Below are positions 25,310 through 33,456 of a stretch of 64,000 nt of DNA, piece by piece. The DNA comes from Acidimicrobiia bacterium (GTDB lineage Bacteria > Actinomycetota > Acidimicrobiia > Acidimicrobiales > SKKL01), in assembly GCA_041676705.1 (NCBI GenBank), contig JBAYRL010000002.1, positions 310,001-374,000 of the forward strand, written 5' to 3'. The first letter of the stretch is position 1. Each line of letters begins with the position of its first letter. The position numbers and the translations under genes were made by a program. Under the pieces are notes generated by a model. It was not told the DNA's origin, searched no databases, and worked only from the letters and a program-made list of their open reading frames with translations.

Positions 25310-25510
25310 TTAGATCAGACGCACGTCTTGGGCTTGATCGCCCTTTGGACCTGACGTTACTTCGAATTCTACCGCTTGACCTTCTTCAAGGGAGCGGTAA
25401 CCCGCACCTGAAATTGCCGAGAAGTGTACGAAAACGTCAGAGGCTCCGTCACGGGATATGAACCCGAAGCCCTTTTCTGCGTTAAACCATTTTACGGTAC
25501 CGGTAGCCAC
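25310..25510 (-). CDS. cspA: Cold shock protein, CspA family
   Basis: 66-residue nucleic-acid chaperone with one cold-shock domain. RNP1 is KGFGFI and RNP2 is VFVHF, with the surface aromatic residues of the RNA-binding face present. GTG start, with AGGAAGGGG about 9 bases upstream. A stable RNA leader is plausible (120 bases to the next gene) but I did not identify its structure. Confidence 0.96.
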   Translation of the reverse strand: MATGTVKWFNAEKGFGFISRDGASDVFVHFSAISGAGYRSLEEGQAVEFEVTSGPKGDQAQDVRLI

Positions 25511-25630
25511 ACCGATTCCCCTTCCTAATTTTGCTGGGATCGGCGAACGCCTCCACCCAATTACTTAAGCGCCGCTAGGGTAGCCGAAACTGAAGATCCG
25601 TAGCTGAAATAGTGCTTAAATCTACGTATT

Positions 25631-25807
25631 TTAAATGTTGGTCTCGATAAGCTCGCTACCCTCATGCCGTGCTAAAGCGTCGTCGCGCAGGAACCATCCA
25701 AGCACTAAGGCCGCGGCAGCTCCGCCCCAGATCACTCCGAGGGGAATACCAACGACTAGAACAAGGACGATGATTGCGACACCCAACATTGCTACATAAT
25801 GCCCCAT
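25631..25807 (-). CDS. Small two-helix membrane protein (58 aa)
   Basis: Frame from ATG 25807 to TAA 25633-25631. The protein opens MGHYVAMLGVAIIVLVLVVG, turns at IPLG, has a second hydrophobic segment (WGGAAAALVLGWFL), and ends in a polar tail with RDD and several Glu. Two short helices, charged C-terminus on the cytoplasmic side. It lies between cspA and the RidA gene on the same strand. No family recognised. Confidence 0.6.
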   Translation of the reverse strand: MGHYVAMLGVAIIVLVLVVGIPLGVIWGGAAAALVLGWFLRDDALARHEGSELIETNI

Positions 25808-25878
25808 TTGACGGCTTTCACCAAACGGAATGGCATAGTCGGGCGTTTATTCTTGGCTAAAGGAAAGGTTGAAGTGCC

Positions 25879-26229
25879 CTAAGAGCCGGTGTAGGCCCAC
25901 GCTTCGATTTCAATTAAGGCCTCAATGGGTAGCGCCGCCACACCAACCGCTGACCGAGCCGGGCGGTGCTCACCAAAGAACTCCATATAGATTTCGTTCA
26001 TGATTGGATAGTCGCTCATGTGACGCAAAAAGACGGTGGTCTTTACCACGTCTTCTTTCGTTGCACCTACGCTCTTGAGCTGGGTTTCCAGATTGGCAAG
26101 GGCTTGGCGCAACTGGCCAGCGGTGCCACCATCAACCAACTTGCCATCGGCGATGCCGACTTGCCCGGAAACAGAGAGCCAATCACCAGCTCGCACTACC
26201 GGGGTATAAGGACCTACAGGCTTAGCCAC
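25879..26229 (-). CDS. ridA: RidA family enamine/imine deaminase
   Basis: Small (116 aa) member of the RidA/YjgF family, which destroys reactive enamine and imine intermediates of amino acid metabolism, as a homotrimer. Recognised by GPYTPVVRAGDWLSVSGQV near the N-terminus and RPARSAVGVAALP, with the conserved Arg at the active site, near residue 90. GTG start at 26229 with GAAGGAAAAGCG upstream. It follows the ErpA-like gene after a spacer holding a hairpin. Confidence 0.9.
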   Translation of the reverse strand: MAKPVGPYTPVVRAGDWLSVSGQVGIADGKLVDGGTAGQLRQALANLETQLKSVGATKEDVVKTTVFLRHMSDYPIMNEIYMEFFGEHRPARSAVGVAALPIEALIEIEAWAYTGS

Positions 26230-26256
26230 CGCTTTTCCTTCACAAGACGCGGGAAC

Positions 26257-26276
26257 GACCGGAGGAAACTCCGGCC
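26257..26276. other. Perfect short hairpin between the ErpA-like gene and ridA
   Basis: CCGGAG - GAAA - CTCCGG on the plus strand (CCGGAG TTTC CTCCGG on the minus strand), a 6-bp stem with a 4-base loop, in the 69-base gap between two same-strand genes. It has no U tract; it could be a processing or attenuation site. Confidence 0.35.
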
Positions 26277-26298
26277 GCTCCGATGAACTTATAGGGCT

Positions 26299-26619
26299 TT
26301 AACTAAAAGAAGAGCCGCAACCGCAGGAGCGAGAAGCGTTGGGGTTGTTGATGGCGAAACCGGCGTCGGTGAGGCCATCTTTGTAGTCGAGCGTAGCACC
26401 CACCAACATCGAGGCGCTTGAAGGGTCGGAGATGACCTTCACACCTGAATAGTCGGTAGCCAAATCAGTGTCGGCAACATCGCTATCAAAGAACATTTCG
26501 TAGCTAAAGCCCGAGCAGCCACCCGGACGTACTGCTACACGCAGAGCCAGTGAGGCATCGCCTTCGGCTTCTATAAGTTGTTTCACTTTAACAGCGGCTG
26601 AATCTGTGAGCGTGATCAC
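26299..26619 (-). CDS. erpA: Iron-sulfur cluster carrier/insertion protein, ErpA/IscA family
   Basis: A-type Fe-S carrier (106 aa). The three cysteine ligands are present: C35 in RPGGCSGF and C99-G-C101 in SCGCGSSF at the C-terminus. The FDSDVADTDLATDY and DPSSASMLVGATLDYKDGL segments are typical. GTG start with GGAGGAGG about 8 bases away. It stands 57 bases downstream of the Fe-S-type regulator, and Mrp is divergent from the latter, so this is an iron-sulfur maturation neighbourhood. Confidence 0.93.
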   Translation of the reverse strand: MITLTDSAAVKVKQLIEAEGDASLALRVAVRPGGCSGFSYEMFFDSDVADTDLATDYSGVKVISDPSSASMLVGATLDYKDGLTDAGFAINNPNASRSCGCGSSFS

Positions 26620-26676
26620 CCTATGATCCTCCTCCAGGGGTTCTTCCTACGGGAATGCTACAAGCAAACCACACAA

Positions 26677-27411
26677 TTACCGCACCGAAATCTCTACTTG
26701 ACATGGATCGCGGTCGACCAGAGTATGAAATGCCAAGAGTGGTGGTGCCTCGATTCCAGCCAAGAAACCTTCCACCATGCCTCGATGCAAGGCACAAACC
26801 ACGGTCGGGTTCGTCTTAGCTAGATCGGCAAAAGGACAGTGTGAAAACGCAATTGCCGCAACATCGGTTTTCGTGTCTGCGTCTTGTTCAATGGCGATTT
26901 CAGGGTCGAAACCCATGCTGTCGAGGTCGGTCATCATAGCTTCAATTACCGGTGCACCCGACGGCCACGGCCGAGCATTTAAGGTGCCCTGTTCACGTCC
27001 AGCTTCCAAGGCGAATTCTGATTCAAGGCCGGAAAGTTCAGCCAAACGCAACAACATACGGGCGATGATGGGATACGGCGACGGTTCAAGGCCAAGCGAT
27101 GGCGCGTCGATTGCCAAACCATATAAATGCTGCGGCCGCCCTACCCCACCTGCGGTGCTGCTGCGGACATCTAGCAACCCTACTTCTCGCATTCGCTCCA
27201 GATGCGGACGAACCGTATTGACATGGAGGTTCAAACTTTCCGCAATCTCATTGGTTGACAGAGGTCGATTAGATCGTGCCAGCTCAAGATAAATCGCGTA
27301 TCGGGTGTTATCGCCTAGGGCTTTTAGGATGTCAAGGCGCGGCGAATGAGCAACCGCACGTAGGCCCTCAGGCGGTGTCGGCTCGGGTTCAATATTCTCC
27401 GAGTCCAGCAT
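26677..27411 (-). CDS. SufR-like helix-turn-helix regulator with cysteine-rich sensor domain
   Basis: Winged-helix DNA-binding domain at about residues 25-100 (TNEIAESLNLHVNTVRPHLE), then a sensor domain with three cysteines: C192 and C206 in HCPFADLAK...VVCALHRGM, and C237 in DPCQVEI. This spacing is that of the SufR-type Fe-S-sensing repressors, where the cysteines hold a cluster. Divergent from mrp across a 41-base gap containing a dyad, and followed by the ErpA-like gene. Expected role: repressing Fe-S maturation genes when cluster supply is adequate. Confidence 0.87.
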   Translation of the reverse strand: MLDSENIEPEPTPPEGLRAVAHSPRLDILKALGDNTRYAIYLELARSNRPLSTNEIAESLNLHVNTVRPHLERMREVGLLDVRSSTAGGVGRPQHLYGLAIDAPSLGLEPSPYPIIARMLLRLAELSGLESEFALEAGREQGTLNARPWPSGAPVIEAMMTDLDSMGFDPEIAIEQDADTKTDVAAIAFSHCPFADLAKTNPTVVCALHRGMVEGFLAGIEAPPLLAFHTLVDRDPCQVEISVR

Positions 27412-27421
27412 GAAGAGTGAG

Positions 27422-27444
27422 TTTACACGGGGAAACCCGGTAAA
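27422..27444. promoter_or_regulatory. Candidate operator between the SufR-like gene and mrp
   Basis: Imperfect 23-base dyad of form TTTAC nn GG nnnnn CC nn GTAAA, centred at 27433. The outer five bases of both arms are exact. It is the only notable symmetry in the 41-base gap between two divergent genes, so a binding site for the regulator is a natural reading. Confidence 0.5.
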
Positions 27445-27452
27445 TTACCTAT

Positions 27453-28682
27453 ATGGCCATTAATTCGGAAGTAGAAAGCGCTCGCTCAGATCACGCTGCT
27501 CCCCCTAGCCCAGATGACGTTATGGCCATCTTGCGTGGGGTCATCGACCCTGAACTAGGTAGTGACATTGTTGATTTGGGAATGGCCCGGAAGGTCTTAT
27601 CGCACCCGAACGGCATCGTTGAAATAACGGTGGCCCTCACCACCCCGGGCTGTCCGCTGCGCGCTCAGATTCAACGCGACATAAAAGCCCGAGTGGAGTC
27701 ACTACCGGGTGTAGAAAAGGTGAAAATCCACTGGGACACGCTAAACGCTGAAGAAAAAGCGGTCACCATGAGCCGCGCCCGCCAATTAGCTCAATCCAAC
27801 GCGCCCGACACCATGATCCCGGCCACTACCAAAGTGGTAGGCGTAGCTTCGGGCAAGGGTGGCGTTGGTAAATCTTCGGTCACGGTCAACATCGCAGTCG
27901 CAATTGCTTCTATGGGTTACCGCGTTGGTGTGATGGACGCCGATATTTGGGGATTTTCGGTGCCCCGGATGTTGGGGGTTTCAGGGCGGCTTGAAGGAGT
28001 GAAAGACCAGGTGGTTGAACCCGGTGCACGCCCTAAAATAGCGCCGATCACTTTGCCGATGGGTGAAGGTTCCCTAGAGGTGGTCTCAATGGGGCTTATG
28101 GTCGATGACGAAGAGATAGCCCTCATGTGGCGGGGGCTAATGCTGAACCGGGCAGTGCAGCATTTCTTGGAAGATGTCCAGTGGCACTCCAAGCTTGATT
28201 ACCTATTTATCGATATGCCCCCAGGCACTGGTGATGTCGCCATGGGCCTGGCACGTATGCTGCCCCGGGTTGAGTTGCTGGTGGTAACAACGCCTTCACT
28301 TACCGCTCAAAAGGTGGCGATTCGAGCAGCCAACATGGCCCGACGTAGCCACATTCGGGTAGCTGGGGTCATCGAGAACATGAGCTACTTCGTATGCGAC
28401 CACGGCGATCAATACCCACTCTTTGGGGAAGGGGGCGGCGAATTACTCGCTCACGATGCCGGTGTGCCCTTGTTAGGTAAAATTCCACTTGAACCACAGG
28501 TCGCTACCGGTGGCGATCATGGAAACCCAGTTGCTCTTGGCGTTGGTCCGGCGGCTGAGGCCTTTCGAGCTCTTGCCGAGCGGTTGGTGACTGAGACCGT
28601 TCCGCCCATAGAAATGAGTGGCTGCAGCGCTCGCTTGCTTGACTCGGTTAACGCGGCTTTAGATGCACTAGATTTTGATTAG
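27453..28682 (+). CDS. mrp: Mrp/ApbC-family Fe-S carrier ATPase with MIP18 domain
   Basis: Cytosolic scaffold/carrier that passes Fe-S clusters to apo-enzymes. An N-terminal MIP18/DUF59 domain (about 20-95, TTPGCPLRAQIQ with Cys67) is fused to a deviant P-loop NTPase: Walker A SGKGGVGKSS at 133-142, switch DADIWGFSVPRM, and FIDMPPGTGDVAMGLA. The usual CxxC near the C-terminus is reduced to a single Cys (FVCDHGDQYPLFGEG), as in other actinobacterial forms. ATG at 27453, two bases after an AT-rich TACCTAT that may be a -10 region. Confidence 0.93.
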   Translation: MAINSEVESARSDHAAPPSPDDVMAILRGVIDPELGSDIVDLGMARKVLSHPNGIVEITVALTTPGCPLRAQIQRDIKARVESLPGVEKVKIHWDTLNAEEKAVTMSRARQLAQSNAPDTMIPATTKVVGVASGKGGVGKSSVTVNIAVAIASMGYRVGVMDADIWGFSVPRMLGVSGRLEGVKDQVVEPGARPKIAPITLPMGEGSLEVVSMGLMVDDEEIALMWRGLMLNRAVQHFLEDVQWHSKLDYLFIDMPPGTGDVAMGLARMLPRVELLVVTTPSLTAQKVAIRAANMARRSHIRVAGVIENMSYFVCDHGDQYPLFGEGGGELLAHDAGVPLLGKIPLEPQVATGGDHGNPVALGVGPAAEAFRALAERLVTETVPPIEMSGCSARLLDSVNAALDALDFD

Positions 28683-28723
28683 GCGCGGTGAGCGTTGAAT
28701 CGCCCATGTTGAATTGCAGCTAG

Positions 28724-29341
28724 TTAAAGACTGAATTGCTCTAGGTAGACCTTCGGGGTTTCGATCATCTGACCCCGAAGTGGGGCGATACCTCGAAGGC
28801 GTTTTCTACGCAGTTCGGCTACGGCTTGGTAAAAGTCGTTAGACACTTCGATTGGTTGCGGGCTCAGAATGTCGAGATAATCACCGGAGAACACCACTCG
28901 TTCTTCCTCGAGGAAAAAACAAACCCGGGGCACCGCGAGACCAGGTGCTTCCAGCACCGAAAGTTTGAATTCGGTGCCCAAAATGGCTTCGCCAACTTCG
29001 AGAGACTGACTGTGTTTGAGGCCTCGGCCCACGCCGTCCACGTTTAGGACAGCAGCCCCGGTCATTTTGGAAAGGGTGTTAGCACCCGAGGCGTCATTGG
29101 CACCAGTGGTCACAATCCATCGAATCCGATCGCCTCCACACCCCGCGATGGCATCGAGGTGTTCGCCATCGGATGGTCCTGGGTCGACGACTACGATCTC
29201 ATCGATACCCACCAAATAGGTATTGGCACCAGCTTCACCATCTACTTTGGCTGCAATACGGCGCACCAATGGGCTCAGTGCTCGTGCCACACCGGGCACT
29301 ATCGGTGGTGGCCCTTCGACTTCAGTTGCTTCGTTACTCAT
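28724..29341 (-). CDS. Degenerate metallo-beta-lactamase-fold protein
   Basis: 205-residue relative of MBL-fold hydrolases by layout (GANTYLVGIDEIVVVDPGPS at the N-terminus, VVFSGDYLD later), but the metal-binding motif HxHxDH is gone: the equivalent stretch reads VTTGANDASGAN, with the three His replaced and only the Asp kept; the final His motif is also absent (LRGQMIE). It cannot be a usual zinc hydrolase. The start overlaps the NUDIX stop by four bases, so the pair is co-translated, a common MBL-NUDIX pairing in actinobacteria. Confidence 0.75.
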   Translation of the reverse strand: MSNEATEVEGPPPIVPGVARALSPLVRRIAAKVDGEAGANTYLVGIDEIVVVDPGPSDGEHLDAIAGCGGDRIRWIVTTGANDASGANTLSKMTGAAVLNVDGVGRGLKHSQSLEVGEAILGTEFKLSVLEAPGLAVPRVCFFLEEERVVFSGDYLDILSPQPIEVSNDFYQAVAELRRKRLRGIAPLRGQMIETPKVYLEQFSL

Positions 29342-30192
29342 TTGCCTACGCCACTTTGTAATGGTGTCTCATCGGGTGTTTCGGCGTCGCTGTAACCACG
29401 ATCTCCAGGTAGCAAAATGCGCACTCCGCCATCTTCTTGCACTAAGCGAGGCAAGATTGCCGGAATGCTACCCATGGCAGCGGCGGCGCTCATTAGCTCA
29501 TCAGCAGAATCGAATCGGGCTACGGCTTCAAGGTTTCGCACCGTTGGTTGAATCATTTCTAACTCGCCAGCTTCAGCACGGTCTAAGGCATCTTGCGGCT
29601 GAATCCACAGGCTGGCGACGGTTTCGTATTCATCGTGGGTGCCAATTTGGCCTTCGGGAGCACGAGCCACAAAGAAGCGGGTATCGAAACGCCGTGGGGG
29701 GCCAACCGGCGTGATCCAATGTGAAAAATAATGAATTTCGTCGCAAGCCAGGCTTAACTCTTCTGCTTTGCAGACATCTACTAAGCGAGTGGCCCCGCTA
29801 TCAACTGCTAGGCGGTATTGACTGAATTTGGACACCATGTTCGGCTCTTCCAAACGCAAAGTTTGGTTTGTGCCGTTGTTGGCCAATAACAGACCCGCTT
29901 CTTCAAAACACTCTCGGATGGCGGCTACCCAAAAGGCCAGACCTCCGGTTTCAATGCCCAACCGGGCAGAAGCCATTTCGTCGGATAGGCCCGTAACCAC
30001 GGTTTCCAGATCGGGGTCGTAGCGGTCAGCGTCGTCTACAGCGCCGCCGGGGAACACAAAAGCACCACCCACAAATATGCTCTTGGGGTTACGGCGCAGC
30101 ATAAATACTTCAAGCCCACTAGCTCCGTCACGAACAAGCATCACCGTGGCAGCGTCGCGAACCGGAACTTGAGTTGGATCAGAGGTACTCAT
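29338..30192 (-). CDS. NUDIX hydrolase
   Basis: 284-residue NUDIX protein of the long, NUDT19-like type. The box is GGAVDD...AAIRECFEEAGLLL, with the REcFEEAG core at about residues 91-98; an insertion separates the Gly part from the helix, as in family members acting on larger substrates such as CoA derivatives. Start ATG 30192. Substrate cannot be read from the sequence. Confidence 0.85.
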   Translation of the reverse strand: MSTSDPTQVPVRDAATVMLVRDGASGLEVFMLRRNPKSIFVGGAFVFPGGAVDDADRYDPDLETVVTGLSDEMASARLGIETGGLAFWVAAIRECFEEAGLLLANNGTNQTLRLEEPNMVSKFSQYRLAVDSGATRLVDVCKAEELSLACDEIHYFSHWITPVGPPRRFDTRFFVARAPEGQIGTHDEYETVASLWIQPQDALDRAEAGELEMIQPTVRNLEAVARFDSADELMSAAAAMGSIPAILPRLVQEDGGVRILLPGDRGYSDAETPDETPLQSGVGK

Positions 30193-30311
30193 ACACCTAG
30201 CTCTCCGCGCCGGGAGCGCAAACCTGGCGGTGGCTACTCCCTCTGGTTAACACAACAACCTACAGATTGTTGCTCTCATCCTATCGGGCTTGGCTACAAC
30301 TGCGGTTCTAT

Positions 30312-30572
30312 CTAGCTGGCCTGGGAATACAGCAGTTGCCGTTCATTCTCACTAAGACCACCCCAAATGCCATGCGGATCGCGTATGGCCAGTGCATAGT
30401 CGAGACAGGCTTGGCGTACCGAACACTCGGAACAGATTTTTTTGGCTCTTCGTTCCCGCTCTAACTTGTCACGTTTTCGCTCAAATTGTGACGGTGGGTA
30501 GAACACCACCTTTTGTGGCCCCCTACAAGCCGCACGAACCTGCCAAAGATTTTCGCTTGCCTGCACACTCAC
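30312..30572 (-). CDS. WhiB-family Fe-S transcription factor
   Basis: 86-residue WhiB-like protein. The four cluster-binding cysteines are C16, C47, C50 and C56 (ACRG; ICSECSVRQAC), followed by the GIWGGLSE turn that contacts sigma region 4, and a short basic segment before the cysteines. GTG start with GGAGGG six bases before. WhiB proteins respond to redox or NO and partner with a principal sigma factor. It lies 142 bases downstream of the NfeD gene. Confidence 0.95.
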   Translation of the reverse strand: MSVQASENLWQVRAACRGPQKVVFYPPSQFERKRDKLERERRAKKICSECSVRQACLDYALAIRDPHGIWGGLSENERQLLYSQAS

Positions 30573-30714
30573 ATCAAACCCTCCTTGCCATAGACCCTAG
30601 AGGCAAGATTGACGTGGGACAAGGGTCACATTTACAAAACCATAAGATTTCTTCTAGTGGCGTAAGTTCACATATATTTACTTATAAAAAGGGCTGCTAC
30701 GGCCGATAAATTCG

Positions 30715-31965
30715 CTATCGACGCGCCGGTTCGACCTCAAGCCAGGTGCCATCAATCGCCACTACAACCACCAAATCGCCATCGGACAACGCCCCACTTC
30801 GACTGCGCGCACGCCACTGCGCACCCCTCACGATGACGAGACCGGTGGGGTCGAGTTGGCCGCTAGCAATCGCTGCTTCTCCTACTAGCCAGCCGCGGTC
30901 AATGCTCGGCGTTGAGAAACGAGTGCGAACCATGGTTGGCATTCCGAAGAAGAACAGCAGCGCCACTGAGACAATGGCACCACCAAGGGTGATCCACGAC
31001 ACTGAAACCCCGTCGTAGAACCACACCGTGCCAATCCCGAATAGCACCAAGCCAGCCCCAGTAGCACCCCGGGGTACCCCTATTTGCACGTCGGACGATA
31101 AGACGACAAAGGCCAGCAAAATGGCGGCGACGGCCCACCAACGCACCGGCAAAACCCACAGTCCGTACGAGGCCAAGAGCACTGAAGCCGCCCCAACCAT
31201 GCCCGCGATACCAATGGCTGCGGTGAAGAATTCAAACACAATTAGCGCCAAACCAATGCCCAAAAGCAAGTAGGTAACTGGGGGGCTGGCCACCGTGTGT
31301 AACAACTGGTCAATTAGTTGAAGTTCACTGAACCTGACTGCGGTGCGTGGTTCCAAGACCGTGCGACCGTCTTGTTCAATTTCTTGAGTTTCGAAACCCG
31401 GTAAAGTGACCGCAAAGTCACCCAAGGTCGGCGCTTCAGCTGCGGCAATACCGTATTCAAGGACCCGCTCAGAACCAATCATCGAAGATTCCAAGGTGGC
31501 GGCGTGTTCTCCAAAAAGAACACCAAATTCATCTTCCGGTAAAACCTGTGGGCCCGTTTCACCAATCCGAGAGCCGATAGGAACTCCAACCGAGTCGACG
31601 ACCCCCAGCAACTGAGCGCTCAAACCTTTGGCTTCCGAACCAGAGGGCCCAACCCAAATACCTACCGGCACTGTTGAGGTTTGAATTCTCCGAGCCAAAG
31701 CCACGAATTCACTGTTTGAGATCACCGAGCCCGACGAGTTCAAGTTGATCACCAAGTAGCGCGCCGAGGAAGCTTCAGAATCAGCGATCGAAGTCTCAAT
31801 AAAATTCGCCAATATCGGGTCTAAGAGACCCGAAACCTCGATTATGTTGATGAACCCAGGGCCCTCAGATTCATCGGGGGTATTAGTTTGCGCGGCGGCC
31901 GGTCCCGCAAACAACGCCAACAAAACGACCCCAATAAGGGCTAAACCGCTGGTTATTCTGGCCAA
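30715..31965 (-). CDS. NfeD-family membrane-bound ClpP-like serine protease
   Basis: Signal peptide to about residue 25, an N-terminal ClpP-like domain (about 35-215; the catalytic-region stretch WVGPSGSEAKGLSAQLL has Ser before Ala-Gln instead of Ala-Gly), four to five membrane helices (about 225-340), and a C-terminal OB-fold NfeD domain (about 350-416; DPTGLVIVRGAQWRARSRSG). The open frame starts at TTG 31998; the TTG at 31965, six bases after AGGGAG, gives a better signal peptide and is preferred. These proteins, with a stomatin partner, act in membrane quality control; no stomatin gene is beside it. Confidence 0.85.
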   Translation of the reverse strand: MARITSGLALIGVVLLALFAGPAAAQTNTPDESEGPGFINIIEVSGLLDPILANFIETSIADSEASSARYLVINLNSSGSVISNSEFVALARRIQTSTVPVGIWVGPSGSEAKGLSAQLLGVVDSVGVPIGSRIGETGPQVLPEDEFGVLFGEHAATLESSMIGSERVLEYGIAAAEAPTLGDFAVTLPGFETQEIEQDGRTVLEPRTAVRFSELQLIDQLLHTVASPPVTYLLLGIGLALIVFEFFTAAIGIAGMVGAASVLLASYGLWVLPVRWWAVAAILLAFVVLSSDVQIGVPRGATGAGLVLFGIGTVWFYDGVSVSWITLGGAIVSVALLFFFGMPTMVRTRFSTPSIDRGWLVGEAAIASGQLDPTGLVIVRGAQWRARSRSGALSDGDLVVVVAIDGTWLEVEPARR

Positions 31966-32024
31966 CAAACACTCCCTAACGCGAGGCTGAACCCCCAATT
32001 TTGCCCAAATAAGGCACCTAGGGG

Positions 32025-32378
32025 TTAATCGGCGGCGTTGGCGTCGCCACTCAGAGCAGTAAGCGCTTCGTCAACCGTTTCGGTAACAGGCACTATCCGA
32101 TCGAAACCAGTGGTATGCAACAAACGGGTGAGCGTGGGTCGATTACAGGCCACCGCCACCTCGCCACCGGCTTCGCGGGTACGGCGAATGCCGCCAATCA
32201 AGGCACCTAGACCAGCGGAATCCATAAAGGGAACTTCCGACAAATCAATAAGCAACCGGCTGGCATCAACCACCGACACCAGTGCTTCACGAAAAGTTTC
32301 AACCGTGTAGGCGTCTAGCTCGCCTCGGGGCCTGCAAACAATATGGCTAGCTGCGTCTTCGATTTGGATATCGAACAC
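32025..32378 (-). CDS. STAS-domain anti-sigma factor antagonist
   Basis: 117-residue SpoIIAA-like protein. The phosphorylatable serine is S54 in VPFMDSAGLGALIGG, with the surrounding family pattern intact. Anti-anti-sigma proteins of this type are controlled by RsbW-like kinases, one of which is encoded at 12824-13270. No partner gene adjoins it. Confidence 0.9.
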   Translation of the reverse strand: MFDIQIEDAASHIVCRPRGELDAYTVETFREALVSVVDASRLLIDLSEVPFMDSAGLGALIGGIRRTREAGGEVAVACNRPTLTRLLHTTGFDRIVPVTETVDEALTALSGDANAAD

Positions 32379-32511
32379 TCGATGTTCTCCCTCGTCGCCG
32401 AGCTAGGAAGCTCGTCGGTATTTACGACTGGCTAAATGCTACCAGCCCGCCAAAGTTATTTCGTAGCTACCAACACCTTGCCAACCTAGCCTCAACCGGT
32501 TCCAAGACCTA

Positions 32512-32537
32512 CCGCCACTAGGCCACTTCGGTGGCGG
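32512..32537. other. Inverted repeat between divergent STAS and receiver genes
   Basis: CCGCCAC - 12 bases - GTGGCGG in the 220-base intergenic region. No U tract. Could be an operator or a pause hairpin for the flanking divergent genes. Confidence 0.3.
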
Positions 32538-32598
32538 CACAAGGCTTTATCAGTGGGCAAAGGTGGAGTTTAGGAACCCGCTTTACTAGCCTAATTGT

Positions 32599-33000
32599 GT
32601 GCCTAAAGTCCTTCTTGCAACCGACGCCGACTGGATCCACCACGATATTGATTCAGCCTTGGCGGGTGGCGACACTACGGTCATGCGTGTGCGCCGTGGT
32701 GCCGATGTCGTCGAAGCAGTCAATCAGGTAAAGCCCGACGTGGTTCTGCTTGACATGCAAATTGGCAACATGGGAGGCGTTGCCACCTGTTACACCCTGC
32801 GCAATGAGGCTGGCGCAGGTCGAATCGATGACGTGAAGGTCATCATCTTGGCCGACCGTCCCGACGACCGGTGGCTCATTCAAGGCAGCGGAGCCGACGG
32901 CTGGTTGATAAAGCCGATCAACCGCCTTCGTCTGCGCAAAGCCATCCAAACCGTTCTCTCAGGTGCCATCTTCGACGAAGAGGTTCACCCGGTTAGCTAG
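32599..33000 (+). CDS. Stand-alone response-regulator receiver domain
   Basis: 133-residue receiver. Phospho-acceptor Asp52 in VVLLDMQIGN, acidic pocket D9/D11 in TDADW and Lys105 in LIKPIN are all present. The usual Ser/Thr of the switch is an Ala (A85 in IILADRP), so signalling may be weak or altered. No output domain. GTG start; TAGCCT stands 7 bases before it, compatible with a leaderless transcript. No histidine kinase nearby. Confidence 0.8.
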   Translation: MPKVLLATDADWIHHDIDSALAGGDTTVMRVRRGADVVEAVNQVKPDVVLLDMQIGNMGGVATCYTLRNEAGAGRIDDVKVIILADRPDDRWLIQGSGADGWLIKPINRLRLRKAIQTVLSGAIFDEEVHPVS

Positions 33001-33096
33001 TGCCACAAAGGCTGCGCTGGCCTGGTGTCCGCAGCCTCCTTGGCGAAGCGAAGCCTTCGTCGGGTAACGTAGTCAGTCCACCGATTTATCGGTTTT

Positions 33097-33170
33097 CGGG
33101 TAGTGGCGCAGCTTGGTAGCGCGCCTCGTTCGGGACGAGGAGGTCGTGGGTTCAAATCCCGCCTACCCGA
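33097..33170 (+). tRNA. tRNA-Pro (anticodon CGG)
   Basis: Full cloverleaf: CGGGTAG/CTACCCG acceptor, CCTCG-TTCGGGA-CGAGG anticodon arm (CGG), GTGGG-TTCAAAT-CCCGC T arm, discriminator A. CCA not encoded. Followed by a T run (CTTTTTTCTT) that ends the transcript. Confidence 0.95.
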
Positions 33171-33191
33171 CTTTTTTCTTCAACAAACAGT

Positions 33192-33443
33192 ATGGAAATC
33201 AACGAATTCCAAAACTTGATGGAAGAACTTTATGGCGAGGCTGACCGCGCTCGAGGTCTGCCTTCCACGGTTGCTTGGCTAGCTGAAGAAGTAGGCGAAT
33301 TAGCTCAAGCCGCCCGCAAAGGCACCCCCGAAGAGCAACTGCACGAGCTTGGCGACGTGTTGGCTTGGCTGGCCTCTTTAGCAAACCAACTTGGCTTGTC
33401 GTTGGAAGAGGCCGCCGAGCGCTATCGAATTAACCCGCCATAG
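33192..33443 (+). CDS. MazG-like nucleotide pyrophosphohydrolase
   Basis: Short (83 aa) all-alpha NTP pyrophosphatase of the MazG/phosphoribosyl-ATP pyrophosphohydrolase-like family. The acidic metal-binding pattern is visible: EEVGELAQAARKG, then HELGDVLAWLASLAN (ExxE ... ExxD). Probably removes non-canonical or excess nucleoside triphosphates. It begins 21 bases after tRNA-Pro. Confidence 0.85.
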   Translation: MEINEFQNLMEELYGEADRARGLPSTVAWLAEEVGELAQAARKGTPEEQLHELGDVLAWLASLANQLGLSLEEAAERYRINPP

Positions 33444-33456
33444 ATAAGTTTTCGGT

